NCBI RefSeq assembly: GCF_001661595.2
Contig: NZ_LYPF02000026.1
Location: 1-64,000 of the forward strand
Source of the DNA: Crocinitomix algicola
GTDB taxonomy: Bacteria > Bacteroidota > Bacteroidia > Flavobacteriales_D > Crocinitomicaceae
Direction: 5' to 3'
Length of the DNA: 64,000 bases
Both the position numbers and the translations under genes were made by a program. The notes beneath the pieces are model-generated. The model searched no databases and had not been told where the DNA came from. It saw nothing but the letters and a program-made list of their open reading frames with translations. Positions 35,279 through 42,965 of the stretch are shown piece after piece (the stretch's first letter is position 1; each line of letters starts with the position of its first letter).

Positions 35279-36643
35279 TTATATCGTCATTGAAAAAACG
35301 CGTGTACTTGGTTTTTTTCTAATTAGTCGCAAATCAAAAGCCATACAGATATTTCTCACAAAAGGTCGGGCAGATTCTGGTAATTTTAACCCAGATTCGT
35401 GAATTGTTACTAATCCGTCGTTTGCCATTTCCTTTAACCTTTCAATTACTTCAGGAAGCTCAGGGAATTGACTGTTTTTATCTTTCCAAGATGTTTCAAA
35501 ATGACACATTATATTTAGGATGTGTCGTCGAATTACTAAATCTTCTTGGCTTAAAAGATGTCCTTTAAAAATTGGAATTTCACCTTTTTCTACAATGACT
35601 TGATATTCCTCAACTGTTTTGACGTTTTGAGCGAAACTATACCATGAGTCACTAATTGCACTCATTCCAAGTCCAATCATTAATTGAGTGTTACCTGCTG
35701 TATATCCCATGAAATTTCGATGGAGTTTTTGATCAACCATCGCTTTGTACATATTGTCACTTTTTAAAGCAAAATGATCCATCCCTATTTCAACATAACC
35801 AATGTCATGAAGCTTTTTTTTGCCATACTCATACATTTCACGCTTTAATTCAGCAGAAGGCAAATCTTTATCGTCATACCCCCTTTGACCAACACCTTTA
35901 ATCCATGGAACATGTGCGTAACTGTAAAACGCAATGCGATCGGGCTTTAATTCTTGAGTCCTTTCAATAGTATTGGCAATGCTATCCAGTGTTTGATGGG
36001 GCAATCCAAATACTAAATCATGACTGACGGACCTGTAGCCAATTTCTCTAGAAATATTCGTGACCTTTTCAACATTCTCAAAAGGTTGAATACGATTTAT
36101 TGTCTTTTGAACAAGAGGGTCGTAATCTTGCACACCAAAACTATTTCGTCTATAACCTAAATCAAAAAGGGTTTGAAGGTGCTCTTCGGTTGTATTGTTT
36201 GGATGTCCTTCAAAACTAAATTCATATTCATCACATCTGTCTGATCGTTCGAAGAGACCGTTCATCAATTTTTCTAGATTTTTTGGACTGAAAAATGTCG
36301 GTGTTCCCCCTCCAAGATGTAGTTCTTTAATTTTAGGTCGTCCAGGTAGAAGATCGCAATATAAATTCCACTCTTTAAGGACAGAATCAATGTAAGGAAT
36401 TTCTACATCATGGCGTTTTGTGATGCGTTTATGGCAACCACAAAATGTGCAGAGGTTTTCACAAAAAGGAAGATGAATGTATAGGCTTATTCCTTCCGTT
36501 TCATTTGTTTCTTCAAATGTTCTGATGAACGTTTTTTTCCAATTTTCTATCGATATGCCTGTTTCATCCCAGTAAGGAACAGTGGGATAACTTGTATAAC
36601 GAGGTCCCGGAATATTGTATTTTTGAATTAATTGATCTGCCAT
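35279..36643 (-). CDS. hemN: Oxygen-independent coproporphyrinogen III oxidase (radical SAM)
   Basis: The 454-residue product carries the HemN radical SAM motif C61-x3-C65-x2-C68-x-C70 ('YIHLPFCENLCTFCGCHKRIT') and downstream 'LHLGGGTPTFF', 'RNSFGVQDYDPLVQKTINRIQ' and 'RIAFYSYAHVPW', which are specific to HemN rather than HemW. It converts coproporphyrinogen III to protoporphyrinogen IX without oxygen using two SAM-derived radicals. Its ATG follows the queD stop codon directly, so it is cotranscribed downstream of queD. Confidence 0.95.
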   Translation of the reverse strand: MADQLIQKYNIPGPRYTSYPTVPYWDETGISIENWKKTFIRTFEETNETEGISLYIHLPFCENLCTFCGCHKRITKRHDVEIPYIDSVLKEWNLYCDLLPGRPKIKELHLGGGTPTFFSPKNLEKLMNGLFERSDRCDEYEFSFEGHPNNTTEEHLQTLFDLGYRRNSFGVQDYDPLVQKTINRIQPFENVEKVTNISREIGYRSVSHDLVFGLPHQTLDSIANTIERTQELKPDRIAFYSYAHVPWIKGVGQRGYDDKDLPSAELKREMYEYGKKKLHDIGYVEIGMDHFALKSDNMYKAMVDQKLHRNFMGYTAGNTQLMIGLGMSAISDSWYSFAQNVKTVEEYQVIVEKGEIPIFKGHLLSQEDLVIRRHILNIMCHFETSWKDKNSQFPELPEVIERLKEMANDGLVTIHESGLKLPESARPFVRNICMAFDLRLIRKKPSTRVFSMTI

Positions 36644-37093
36644 TTAGTAGGTATTGTCAGAAAGGTACCACTCCGCAAAACTACTGTCTGTTTCTTGGAG
36701 TTTAGCGTACTTCAATTCGATATCTGCTGGTAAGGCTAAACGAACGCGTTTTACCATGTCAATTAGCATGTTTTCGCATGTAGGTTGATAAGGACAAAGA
36801 ATAATTTTAGAAAAGCCCGATTCAACTTCTGCATATTTCGCATGTGGAGTTTCACCATTCACTAAGAGGGCATGATCAAAATCATCAACAACAGCTTTAT
36901 TGATGATTTTTTTTAAATCACTAAAGTCAATTATCATCCCATTTTTCACCGCTGTATTATCCTGAATTACTTTACCTGTAATTGAAATGGTGAGCTTGTA
37001 TGAATGACCATGGATATTTTTGCATTTCCCATCGTATCCCCACAAAGCATGGGCGGTTTCAAAATCGAAAATTTTAGTTACGCGCAGTTTCAA
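36644..37093 (-). CDS. queD: 6-carboxy-5,6,7,8-tetrahydropterin synthase
   Basis: The 149-residue product shows the zinc ligands H15, H28 and H30 and the catalytic Cys24 ('FETAHALWGYDGKCKNIHGHSY'), with 'GMIIDFSDLKKII' and 'DFDHALL' downstream and 'PTCENML' near residue 112, all characteristic of the PTPS/QueD family. It makes 6-carboxytetrahydropterin from dihydroneopterin triphosphate, the substrate of QueE (encoded at 17923-18537). PTPS-III in folate synthesis is a less likely alternative. hemN follows without a gap. Confidence 0.92.
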   Translation of the reverse strand: MKLRVTKIFDFETAHALWGYDGKCKNIHGHSYKLTISITGKVIQDNTAVKNGMIIDFSDLKKIINKAVVDDFDHALLVNGETPHAKYAEVESGFSKIILCPYQPTCENMLIDMVKRVRLALPADIELKYAKLQETDSSFAEWYLSDNTY

Positions 37094-37172
37094 TTGTATT
37101 GATTTTTATTTGGTGCAAAGTTACCATTTTTTGAGGAAGAATTCCTTAATCGATAGACATTCCTTTTTTTAG

Positions 37173-37204
37173 CAAAAAAAATAGCAGTCCTTCTAAGAAC
37201 TGCT
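37173..37204 (-). terminator. Terminator of the FKBP gene unit
   Basis: Minus strand stem AGCAGTTCTT / AAGGACTGCT (one mismatch) followed by eight T residues, 25 bases after the stop codon at 37229. Confidence 0.8.
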
Positions 37205-37228
37205 AATCCGTATTTTTTTTAATATGGT

Positions 37229-37756
37229 TTATTGAGCGCTATTCCAATCAATTAATTCGATTTCAAACATTAAAGTTGATCCACCTGGAATGTCTCCTCT
37301 ATCCATATCACCATACGCTAAATCTGAAGGGATAATTAATTTACCTTTACCACCTTTTCCAAAGTGCGGTATACCAATTTGCCATCCTTCAATTAAATGT
37401 GATAATGGAAAGGTTGCTGGTGCATCTTGCGTTCCATCAAATTTAAATCCATTCATTAAATAGCCTTGATAATAAATGGTTACTTCATCAGCTAAAGTTG
37501 GGCGAGCATCACCTTCACCGGCTTCATCAATCACAATATACATCCCGCTTTCATGTGGTTCTTGATTTTCCCATGATTTACCTTCAAGGAATGCAAGTAC
37601 TTCCGCATCAACGTCTGGTGTAGTTTCTGTTGGTTCAATAACTTCTTCTACCTGCTCTACGACTTCTTGTTGTACTTCTTCCGTATTCTCTTCGTTTGTC
37701 GTTTCTCCACACGCGAACAATAAAACAGCTGGTGCGATGTAAAATAATTTATTCAT
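37229..37756 (-). CDS. FKBP-type peptidyl-prolyl isomerase lipoprotein
   Basis: The 175-residue protein has a lipoprotein signal with lipobox 'LLFACG' (Cys about 16), an acidic Glu/Val/Thr-rich linker to residue 55, and an FKBP domain (about 70-172) with 'ADEVTIYYQGYLMNGFKFDGTQD', 'LIEGWQIGIPHFGKGGKGKLIIPSDLAYGD' regions and a terminal 'GGSTLMFEIELIDW'. It is likely tethered to the inner leaflet of the outer membrane or outer face and catalyses cis-trans prolyl isomerisation in periplasmic proteins. It is followed by a terminator and preceded 54 bases by a TraB-family gene in the same direction. Confidence 0.93.
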   Translation of the reverse strand: MNKLFYIAPAVLLFACGETTNEENTEEVQQEVVEQVEEVIEPTETTPDVDAEVLAFLEGKSWENQEPHESGMYIVIDEAGEGDARPTLADEVTIYYQGYLMNGFKFDGTQDAPATFPLSHLIEGWQIGIPHFGKGGKGKLIIPSDLAYGDMDRGDIPGGSTLMFEIELIDWNSAQ

Positions 37757-37809
37757 TTGTCCAATTTTTGATTTTGACGAAGATAAGAATTTAAACTGCT
37801 CAAGCTAAT

Positions 37810-38727
37810 TTATTGAGTAGAAATAGGGGTGAGATGATACCCTTTTGCTTTCAACAATTCGATAACGCCACGGTCTCCAAACAGATGTCCAGCCCCAACA
37901 GCTATAAAACAAGACTTGTTTTTAATTTCTTGCTCAATTTTTGGAATCCATCTTTCGTTTCGATCGTATAAAAACAAATCATCATAGGCCATAAATTCTG
38001 GCGATTGCTTTTCTAAAAGAGGGATGAGTTTGTCTACTTTTTGTTTGCTGTAATATTCCATTAATTCAATTGCGCTTTTCTTTTCTTTTTCAAAGTTGCG
38101 CGTGCTCTCAATAATCATTTTTGAGATTTCAGCAGATGGTATGCTGTCAAAGAAACTCAATTGCTCTTCAATGGTTTCCAATCCAATTAAAGGAATCTCT
38201 TGTTCGTGCGCAAGTCCCATAATTTGTAAATCGTATGATTCTGCACTAGGCTCAAAATAAGCTTGACTAAAGGATTGTAGAATAAAAAATGGTTTCATTT
38301 GACCATAAGTTTGATCAAATTCCTGAGGACTTACTCCCATTTGTATGTCCATGAATTCAAGCAGTTCCTTTAGTTGATCGCTGGTGAAAAACTGGTGTAC
38401 TGTTCCTGAATCAATTGTCATCATATTAAATGCGGCGATAGGATTTGGCATACCACCGACTTCCATAATAATCGCTTCACTGTTCACAATTCGTTCTGTT
38501 AACCGTGCTGAAAAATGGAAATATTCTTTGTTAATCATGTGCATCGTTCCAAATAGATAGGAAGAAGGCATGTTCTCTTTATCAATTCTCCACAACACCG
38601 AACGGTTTGCTTTAACTTCTACGTCACCATTTTTGTCTTGATTGGACGATTCATTAAGTGCGGCATTTGATGAGCAGCTGTTTAGTCCGATTAGTGTGAG
38701 GCAAATTAAATAAAATAATTTATGCAT
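37810..38727 (-). CDS. TraB/GumN family lipoprotein
   Basis: The 305-residue product has a lipobox ('LIGLNSCSS'), then the TraB/GumN N-terminal motif 'LWRIDKENMPSSYLFGTMHM' (residues about 44-63), including the conserved GxxH that resembles the active site of Tiki/TraB metal-dependent proteases, and the C-terminal 'SCFIAVGAGHLFGDRGVIELLKAKGY'. Members of the family are often called TraB-domain proteases, but activity in bacteria is poorly characterised. It overlaps the methyltransferase gene by 8 bases, so they are cotranscribed. Confidence 0.9.
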   Translation of the reverse strand: MHKLFYLICLTLIGLNSCSSNAALNESSNQDKNGDVEVKANRSVLWRIDKENMPSSYLFGTMHMINKEYFHFSARLTERIVNSEAIIMEVGGMPNPIAAFNMMTIDSGTVHQFFTSDQLKELLEFMDIQMGVSPQEFDQTYGQMKPFFILQSFSQAYFEPSAESYDLQIMGLAHEQEIPLIGLETIEEQLSFFDSIPSAEISKMIIESTRNFEKEKKSAIELMEYYSKQKVDKLIPLLEKQSPEFMAYDDLFLYDRNERWIPKIEQEIKNKSCFIAVGAGHLFGDRGVIELLKAKGYHLTPISTQ

Positions 38728-39433
38728 GTGAATGAGTTATTTTGGCAAGGTAGTTATTTGATGGTCCGTCCATGATTTTCTCACAGTTCAAACCCGCTTT
38801 TTCACAATATTCTTTCAATAAATCGAAATCAATATAAAGCCAGCTAAACCAATCTGTCGTAACGTCTTTATAGCGCATTTTAAATTGTAATTCACCATGG
38901 TATGATCCATTTAAATCAACCCACATTGAACCATCTTCTTCTTGATAAAGATAGGATAAGTCGGTAGAATCACAAAGTGCAATCCCGTCTTTGTTTAATA
39001 AGCTTTTTATTTTTGATAGAAATTGAGGTAAAAGTTCAAGTTTTCCAGCAATTCCAACTCCATTCATCAGAATTAGAATAGTATCATACTGTCCTTCACA
39101 ATCTAGAAACTCTAGTCTGTCGGCTAAAATCCCTTCGCTTTTTAAATATTCAACTGCTCCTTTGGATGTGTCGATTGCTCTAACCTTTAGTCCTTTGTCG
39201 ATAAGAATTTTGGAATGACATCCTGCAGCGGCACCAACATCTAAAACATATCCTTTACAAAGTTCGAGTGCTTTTTTTTCAAGTCCTGGCATTAACTCCT
39301 CAGGTCTAAATAAATAAGCAGTTGGCATTATGTCATCATCAAATGAGTCCGCGATAACCGTGATGTTCTCAACTTCATTTTCAGTTGAAAAATCATAAAT
39401 CGCATGGCCAATTGGGTCTTTTTCAAATTTCAT
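38720..39433 (-). CDS. Class I SAM-dependent methyltransferase
   Basis: The 237-residue protein has the Rossmann-type motif I 'VLDVGAAAGCHSKILIDKGL' (residues about 64-83), acidic motif II 'KVRAIDTSKGAVEYLKS' and the post-I/motif IV 'DTILILMNGVGIAGKLELLP', which fit small-molecule class I methyltransferases. Acceptor unknown. It starts directly after the pRiA4b ORF-3-like gene with a TAATG overlap and overlaps the following TraB-family gene by 8 bases. Confidence 0.85.
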   Translation of the reverse strand: MKFEKDPIGHAIYDFSTENEVENITVIADSFDDDIMPTAYLFRPEELMPGLEKKALELCKGYVLDVGAAAGCHSKILIDKGLKVRAIDTSKGAVEYLKSEGILADRLEFLDCEGQYDTILILMNGVGIAGKLELLPQFLSKIKSLLNKDGIALCDSTDLSYLYQEEDGSMWVDLNGSYHGELQFKMRYKDVTTDWFSWLYIDFDLLKEYCEKAGLNCEKIMDGPSNNYLAKITHSHA

Positions 39434-39981
39434 TAAATGTCAAAATCATCGATGTTTTCGAAATTGCCAAAATCTTCCTCGTCCTCATCCATATCTGAAA
39501 AGATGTCGTCAATATCATTACCAAGGTCAGGAATGCCGCTCATACTCTGCGTGAAATCTACTTCTTTGTCATTTTCGTCAGGAGCATCGCCCACAGCTAG
39601 AACTAAAGTTGGCCCATAAATTGGTTTTGGTAAAATTTCAACAAGTTCAATTAAAAAGCACCACATTTTTAAAAAATCATAGACCAAAATCAAACGGTCA
39701 CCTGTTGACTTAATAAGTTCGTTAACAGATGTTTCTTTCATGAGCAATAATACTTCTTCATTATTTCCCATTCCCATGTCCATTAAGGCAACTTCTTGTC
39801 CTTTGTCCCAGCTTTCATTACTGCCATAGAATGAAGCCAATTGGTCACCGGTAAATTCAAAAGAAGAAATTATTGTTTGGTAAAAAGATTCGAAATTGTC
39901 ATTTGGATCAATAGCTATGTCACGAAAGATTTCTTCGTCCTTGTCTGTGTCAATTAATACTCTGAATTTATATGCCGACAT
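39433..39981 (-). CDS. pRiA4b ORF-3-like domain protein
   Basis: The 182-residue product from ATG 39981 begins 'MSAYKFRVLIDTDKDEEIFRDIAI' and has the pRiA4b ORF-3 (PF07929) pattern: 'FYQTIISSFEFTGDQLASFYGSNESWDKG' and 'LVYDFLKMWCFLIELVEI', followed by a long acidic tail (residues about 140-182). The family is widespread but uncharacterised. A longer frame to 40041 exists but lacks a family counterpart. Its stop overlaps the methyltransferase ATG (TAATG). Confidence 0.8.
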   Translation of the reverse strand: MSAYKFRVLIDTDKDEEIFRDIAIDPNDNFESFYQTIISSFEFTGDQLASFYGSNESWDKGQEVALMDMGMGNNEEVLLLMKETSVNELIKSTGDRLILVYDFLKMWCFLIELVEILPKPIYGPTLVLAVGDAPDENDKEVDFTQSMSGIPDLGNDIDDIFSDMDEDEEDFGNFENIDDFDI

Positions 39982-40091
39982 TAATTTTTTTTTACAAAGA
40001 TAAGTAAGACTTTTTATTCTGCTTGATTGAACCACCCGCAATTATTCAACCTGTAAATGTTGGCAAACTAGCTTGTCTTTATTATTTTCGC

Positions 40092-40099
40092 TATCTTTA
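40092..40099 (+). promoter_or_regulatory. TATCTTTA promoter box of the MerR gene
   Basis: TATCTTTA differs from TAnnTTTG only at the last base and is preceded at 16 bases by TTG (40073-40075). The GTG start is 8 bases downstream, so the leader would be four bases or fewer. Confidence 0.45.
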
Positions 40100-40107
40100 A
40101 TTTAGTT

Positions 40108-40437
40108 GTGGGATTACAAGGCAGTAAATTATATTATTCAATTGGTGAAGTAGCAGAGATGTTTAACGTAAATACTTCGCTTATTCGGTTTTGGGAAAAA
40201 GAGTTTGCAATTATCAAACCAACCAAGAATAAGAAGGGGAATCGCCTGTTTACCCAAAAAGATATTCAAAATTTTGAACGTATTTTCCAACTCGTTAAAA
40301 TTGAAGGGTATACTCTTGATGGGGCTAAACAACATCTCAGGCAAAAGTCAAATAAGAAAAAATTGAATAAGGTTGAATTATTGCGGGCTTTAGAGGAGGT
40401 GAAAAAAGAATTAATCCAGCTGCAAAACAAATTGTAA
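40108..40437 (+). CDS. MerR family transcriptional regulator
   Basis: The 109-residue protein is a single MerR helix-turn-helix domain: 'LYYSIGEVAEMFNVNTSLIRFWEKEF' region (residues about 7-32) and 'FTQKDIQNFERIFQLVKIEGYTLDGAKQHLRQ', followed by a short coiled coil instead of an effector-binding domain. The start is a GTG, because no ATG precedes the conserved 'YSIGEVAEMF' region. It is widely conserved in Bacteroidota beside cell-envelope genes; targets are unknown. Confidence 0.88.
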   Translation: MGLQGSKLYYSIGEVAEMFNVNTSLIRFWEKEFAIIKPTKNKKGNRLFTQKDIQNFERIFQLVKIEGYTLDGAKQHLRQKSNKKKLNKVELLRALEEVKKELIQLQNKL

Positions 40438-40489
40438 AATTTGGAATAATTTTTGCCAAATGAATTACAACCTTAATTTAAATAAACCG

Positions 40490-41296
40490 ATGAAAACAAA
40501 AGGAATGCTAATGGTATTGTTGTCAATTTTTATTCTAGGATTGACATCAATATTCAATTCTCAATCAGCTAAAAAACTTGCAACAACCGATAAGTACAAA
40601 GTAATTCGTGTGGATGGAAGGATTATCTTTCAGCGAACTAAAGCAGATATGAAAAAAGGAGATGTTTTTCTTTCTGGAACGGCGCTTTCATTTGCAACAC
40701 CGCATTCAAGAGCAGCTGTAATTAGCGGAGTAAAGGGACGGTTTGTTTTGTCGTCTTCAGAAAAAGGACAAACAAAGATTTTACCTGCAGCTAATACTAT
40801 ATCATCGAGGTCTGGAGCATTGTTAAATAAAATTGACCTTAAGAATCATTTTAACGGCGATTATCTTATTATTAACGAACTAAAATTAGAGATTGGTAAT
40901 GAAGCTTTTCCTATGGATGAGCAAAACTTCTTTTATCTGGCTTATGAGTATCAGAATGAAACAATCCGAAAAAAGCTTTCATTTAACGAAAATACCCTAT
41001 TGATTGATAAAAATGAAGTATTTAAAATTGACGGTAATCCAATTCCACCAATGAAAACCACCATGGGACTTTATTATATGCAAAATGGAAATGGAGGCTT
41101 GATTAGCGAATTTACACCAGTATTCCCTAATATTGATGAGTTAAAAGACGAAGTCGAAATTATTTTAGACGAATTTTCAGATAAGTCTGATGACGTAAAA
41201 ATTCAGGAAATCACTGCTTATTTGGGTGAGTTTTACGGAAAGCCGCAAAAAGATAATTTAGCACTATGGCTTATTTCAGAGTTTGACTTGAAATAA
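40490..41296 (+). CDS. Exported protein of unknown function
   Basis: Translated from ATG 40490 the product is 268 residues with a signal peptide ('MKTKGMLMVLLSIFILGL' then TSIFNSQS). The mature part begins 'YKVIRVDGRIIFQRTKADMKKGDVFLSGTALSF', resembling FecR/SH3-like beta folds that follow 'VxGxI...' in Bacteroidota proteins. The later part is helical ('FPNIDELKDEVEIILDEFSDK'). No catalytic motif was found. An upstream ATG at 40460 would add 10 polar residues and hide the signal peptide. The gene lies between merR-type and guaA genes in the same direction. Confidence 0.7.
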   Translation: MKTKGMLMVLLSIFILGLTSIFNSQSAKKLATTDKYKVIRVDGRIIFQRTKADMKKGDVFLSGTALSFATPHSRAAVISGVKGRFVLSSSEKGQTKILPAANTISSRSGALLNKIDLKNHFNGDYLIINELKLEIGNEAFPMDEQNFFYLAYEYQNETIRKKLSFNENTLLIDKNEVFKIDGNPIPPMKTTMGLYYMQNGNGGLISEFTPVFPNIDELKDEVEIILDEFSDKSDDVKIQEITAYLGEFYGKPQKDNLALWLISEFDLK

Positions 41297-41380
41297 TTGG
41301 ATTATAACATCTAATTCCATTCTTTTGCTGTCGAATAATTAATTTCATAGAAAAATAACTTTTATACCCATTCTTGTTTT

Positions 41381-41388
41381 TATCTTTG
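41381..41388 (+). promoter_or_regulatory. TATCTTTG promoter box of guaA
   Basis: TATCTTTG matches the Bacteroidota -7 consensus exactly and ends only four bases (CGGG) before the guaA ATG. Transcription start is expected at or next to the ATG, so guaA mRNA is predicted to be leaderless. Confidence 0.5.
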
Positions 41389-41392
41389 CGGG

Positions 41393-42925
41393 ATGCAAGA
41401 GACCATTTTAATTTTAGATTTCGGTTCGCAATATACACAGCTAATTGCCCGAAGACTTAGAGAACTTAATGTTTATTGTGAAATCACGCCATGGAATAAA
41501 CCGCGAGAATTAGATGACACCATTAAGGGGGTTATTTTTTCTGGGAGTCCGTTTTCAGTTCGCGATGAAAATGCCCCTGTTCCAAAAGTTGAAATGTATA
41601 AAGGTAAAGTCCCTTTGCTAGGCGTTTGTTTTGGAGCCCAGTTTATGGCGAATCATTTTGGAGGTGAGGTATTGCCTTCAAAAATTAGAGAATATGGAAG
41701 AGCAAATTTAGCTTTTGTAGATGAGTCTTCTGATTTATTACAAGGTGTTCGACACAATTCTCAAGTTTGGATGAGTCACGGTGATACGATCAAGAAAGTT
41801 CCTGCAGACTTTAAGGTGATTTGTAGTACAGATGATGTGGAATTTGCAGGGTATAAGATAGAGAATGAATCAACATACGGAATTCAATTCCATCCAGAAG
41901 TTTACCATTCTGAAGATGGAAAAAAGTTGTTGGAAAACTTTGTTGTAACGATATGCGGTTGCTCTCAAAATTGGACACCTGATGAATTTATTGAAATTAC
42001 AATTGAAAAGCTAAAAAATCAAATTGGTTCGGATAGTGTGATTTTAGGTTTGTCAGGAGGTGTTGATTCTTCCGTTGCTGCAACAATTCTCCATAAAGCT
42101 ATTGGAGATCAATTACACTGTATATTCGTAGATAATGGACTTTTAAGGAAAAATGAGTTTGAATCAGTACTCGAATCGTACAAAGGATTAGGTTTAAATG
42201 TAAAAGGTGTTGATGCGAAAGAAAAGTTCTACACTGCACTTGCTGGAGAATCTGATCCAGAAAAAAAACGAAAAATAATTGGTGGAGTTTTTATAGATGT
42301 TTTTGACGAAGAATCTCAAAAAGTAAAGGATGCAAAATGGCTGGGTCAAGGAACAATATATCCTGACGTAATCGAGTCTGTTTCAGCTACAGGTGGGCCT
42401 TCGGCAACGATTAAATCACATCACAATGTAGGTGGGTTACCAGATTATATGAAACTACAAGTCGTTGAGCCGCTTAAACTATTATTTAAAGATGAGGTCC
42501 GAAGAGTAGGACGAGCGTTAGAAATCCCAGAAAACATAGTTGGAAGACATCCTTTTCCAGGTCCAGGGTTGGGAATTCGTATTTTAGGTGATATTACAGC
42601 AGAAAAGGTACGAATCTTGCAAGAAGTGGATAGTATATTCATTGAAGGTTTAAAAAAATGGAATCTTTACGATGATGTATGGCAAGCCGGAGCCATCCTA
42701 TTACCTGTTCAGACCGTAGGTGTTATGGGGGACGAAAGAACATACGAAAATGCGGTTGCATTAAGAGCTGTGAGTTCAACAGATGGAATGACGGCAGACT
42801 GGTGTCACTTGCCTTATGATTTCTTGGCGAAAATTTCGAATGAAATCATAAATAATGTAAGAGGTATAAATAGAGTAACTTATGATATTAGCTCTAAGCC
42901 ACCTGCAACGATTGAGTGGGAATAA
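41393..42925 (+). CDS. guaA: GMP synthase (glutamine-hydrolysing)
   Basis: The 510-residue protein is full length. Residues 1-190 form the glutamine amidotransferase domain with nucleophile Cys79 ('LGVCFGAQ') and His167/Glu169 ('GIQFHPEV'). Residues 200-390 form the ATP-pyrophosphatase with P-loop 'SGGVDSS' at 221-227 and '[12 protein letters not shown]'. The dimerisation domain follows, ending in '[17 protein letters not shown]'. It converts XMP, ATP and glutamine to GMP. A promoter box sits 4 bases before its ATG. Confidence 0.98.
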   Translation: MQETILILDFGSQYTQLIARRLRELNVYCEITPWNKPRELDDTIKGVIFSGSPFSVRDENAPVPKVEMYKGKVPLLGVCFGAQFMANHFGGEVLPSKIREYGRANLAFVDESSDLLQGVRHNSQVWMSHGDTIKKVPADFKVICSTDDVEFAGYKIENESTYGIQFHPEVYHSEDGKKLLENFVVTICGCSQNWTPDEFIEITIEKLKNQIGSDSVILGLSGGVDSSVAATILHKAIGDQLHCIFVDNGLLRKNEFESVLESYKGLGLNVKGVDAKEKFYTALAGESDPEKKRKIIGGVFIDVFDEESQKVKDAKWLGQGTIYPDVIESVSATGGPSATIKSHHNVGGLPDYMKLQVVEPLKLLFKDEVRRVGRALEIPENIVGRHPFPGPGLGIRILGDITAEKVRILQEVDSIFIEGLKKWNLYDDVWQAGAILLPVQTVGVMGDERTYENAVALRAVSSTDGMTADWCHLPYDFLAKISNEIINNVRGINRVTYDISSKPPATIEWE

Positions 42926-42965
42926 GTAAAGAAGAAGATGTTGCCAAATTTTGTAAATTAGTAGG

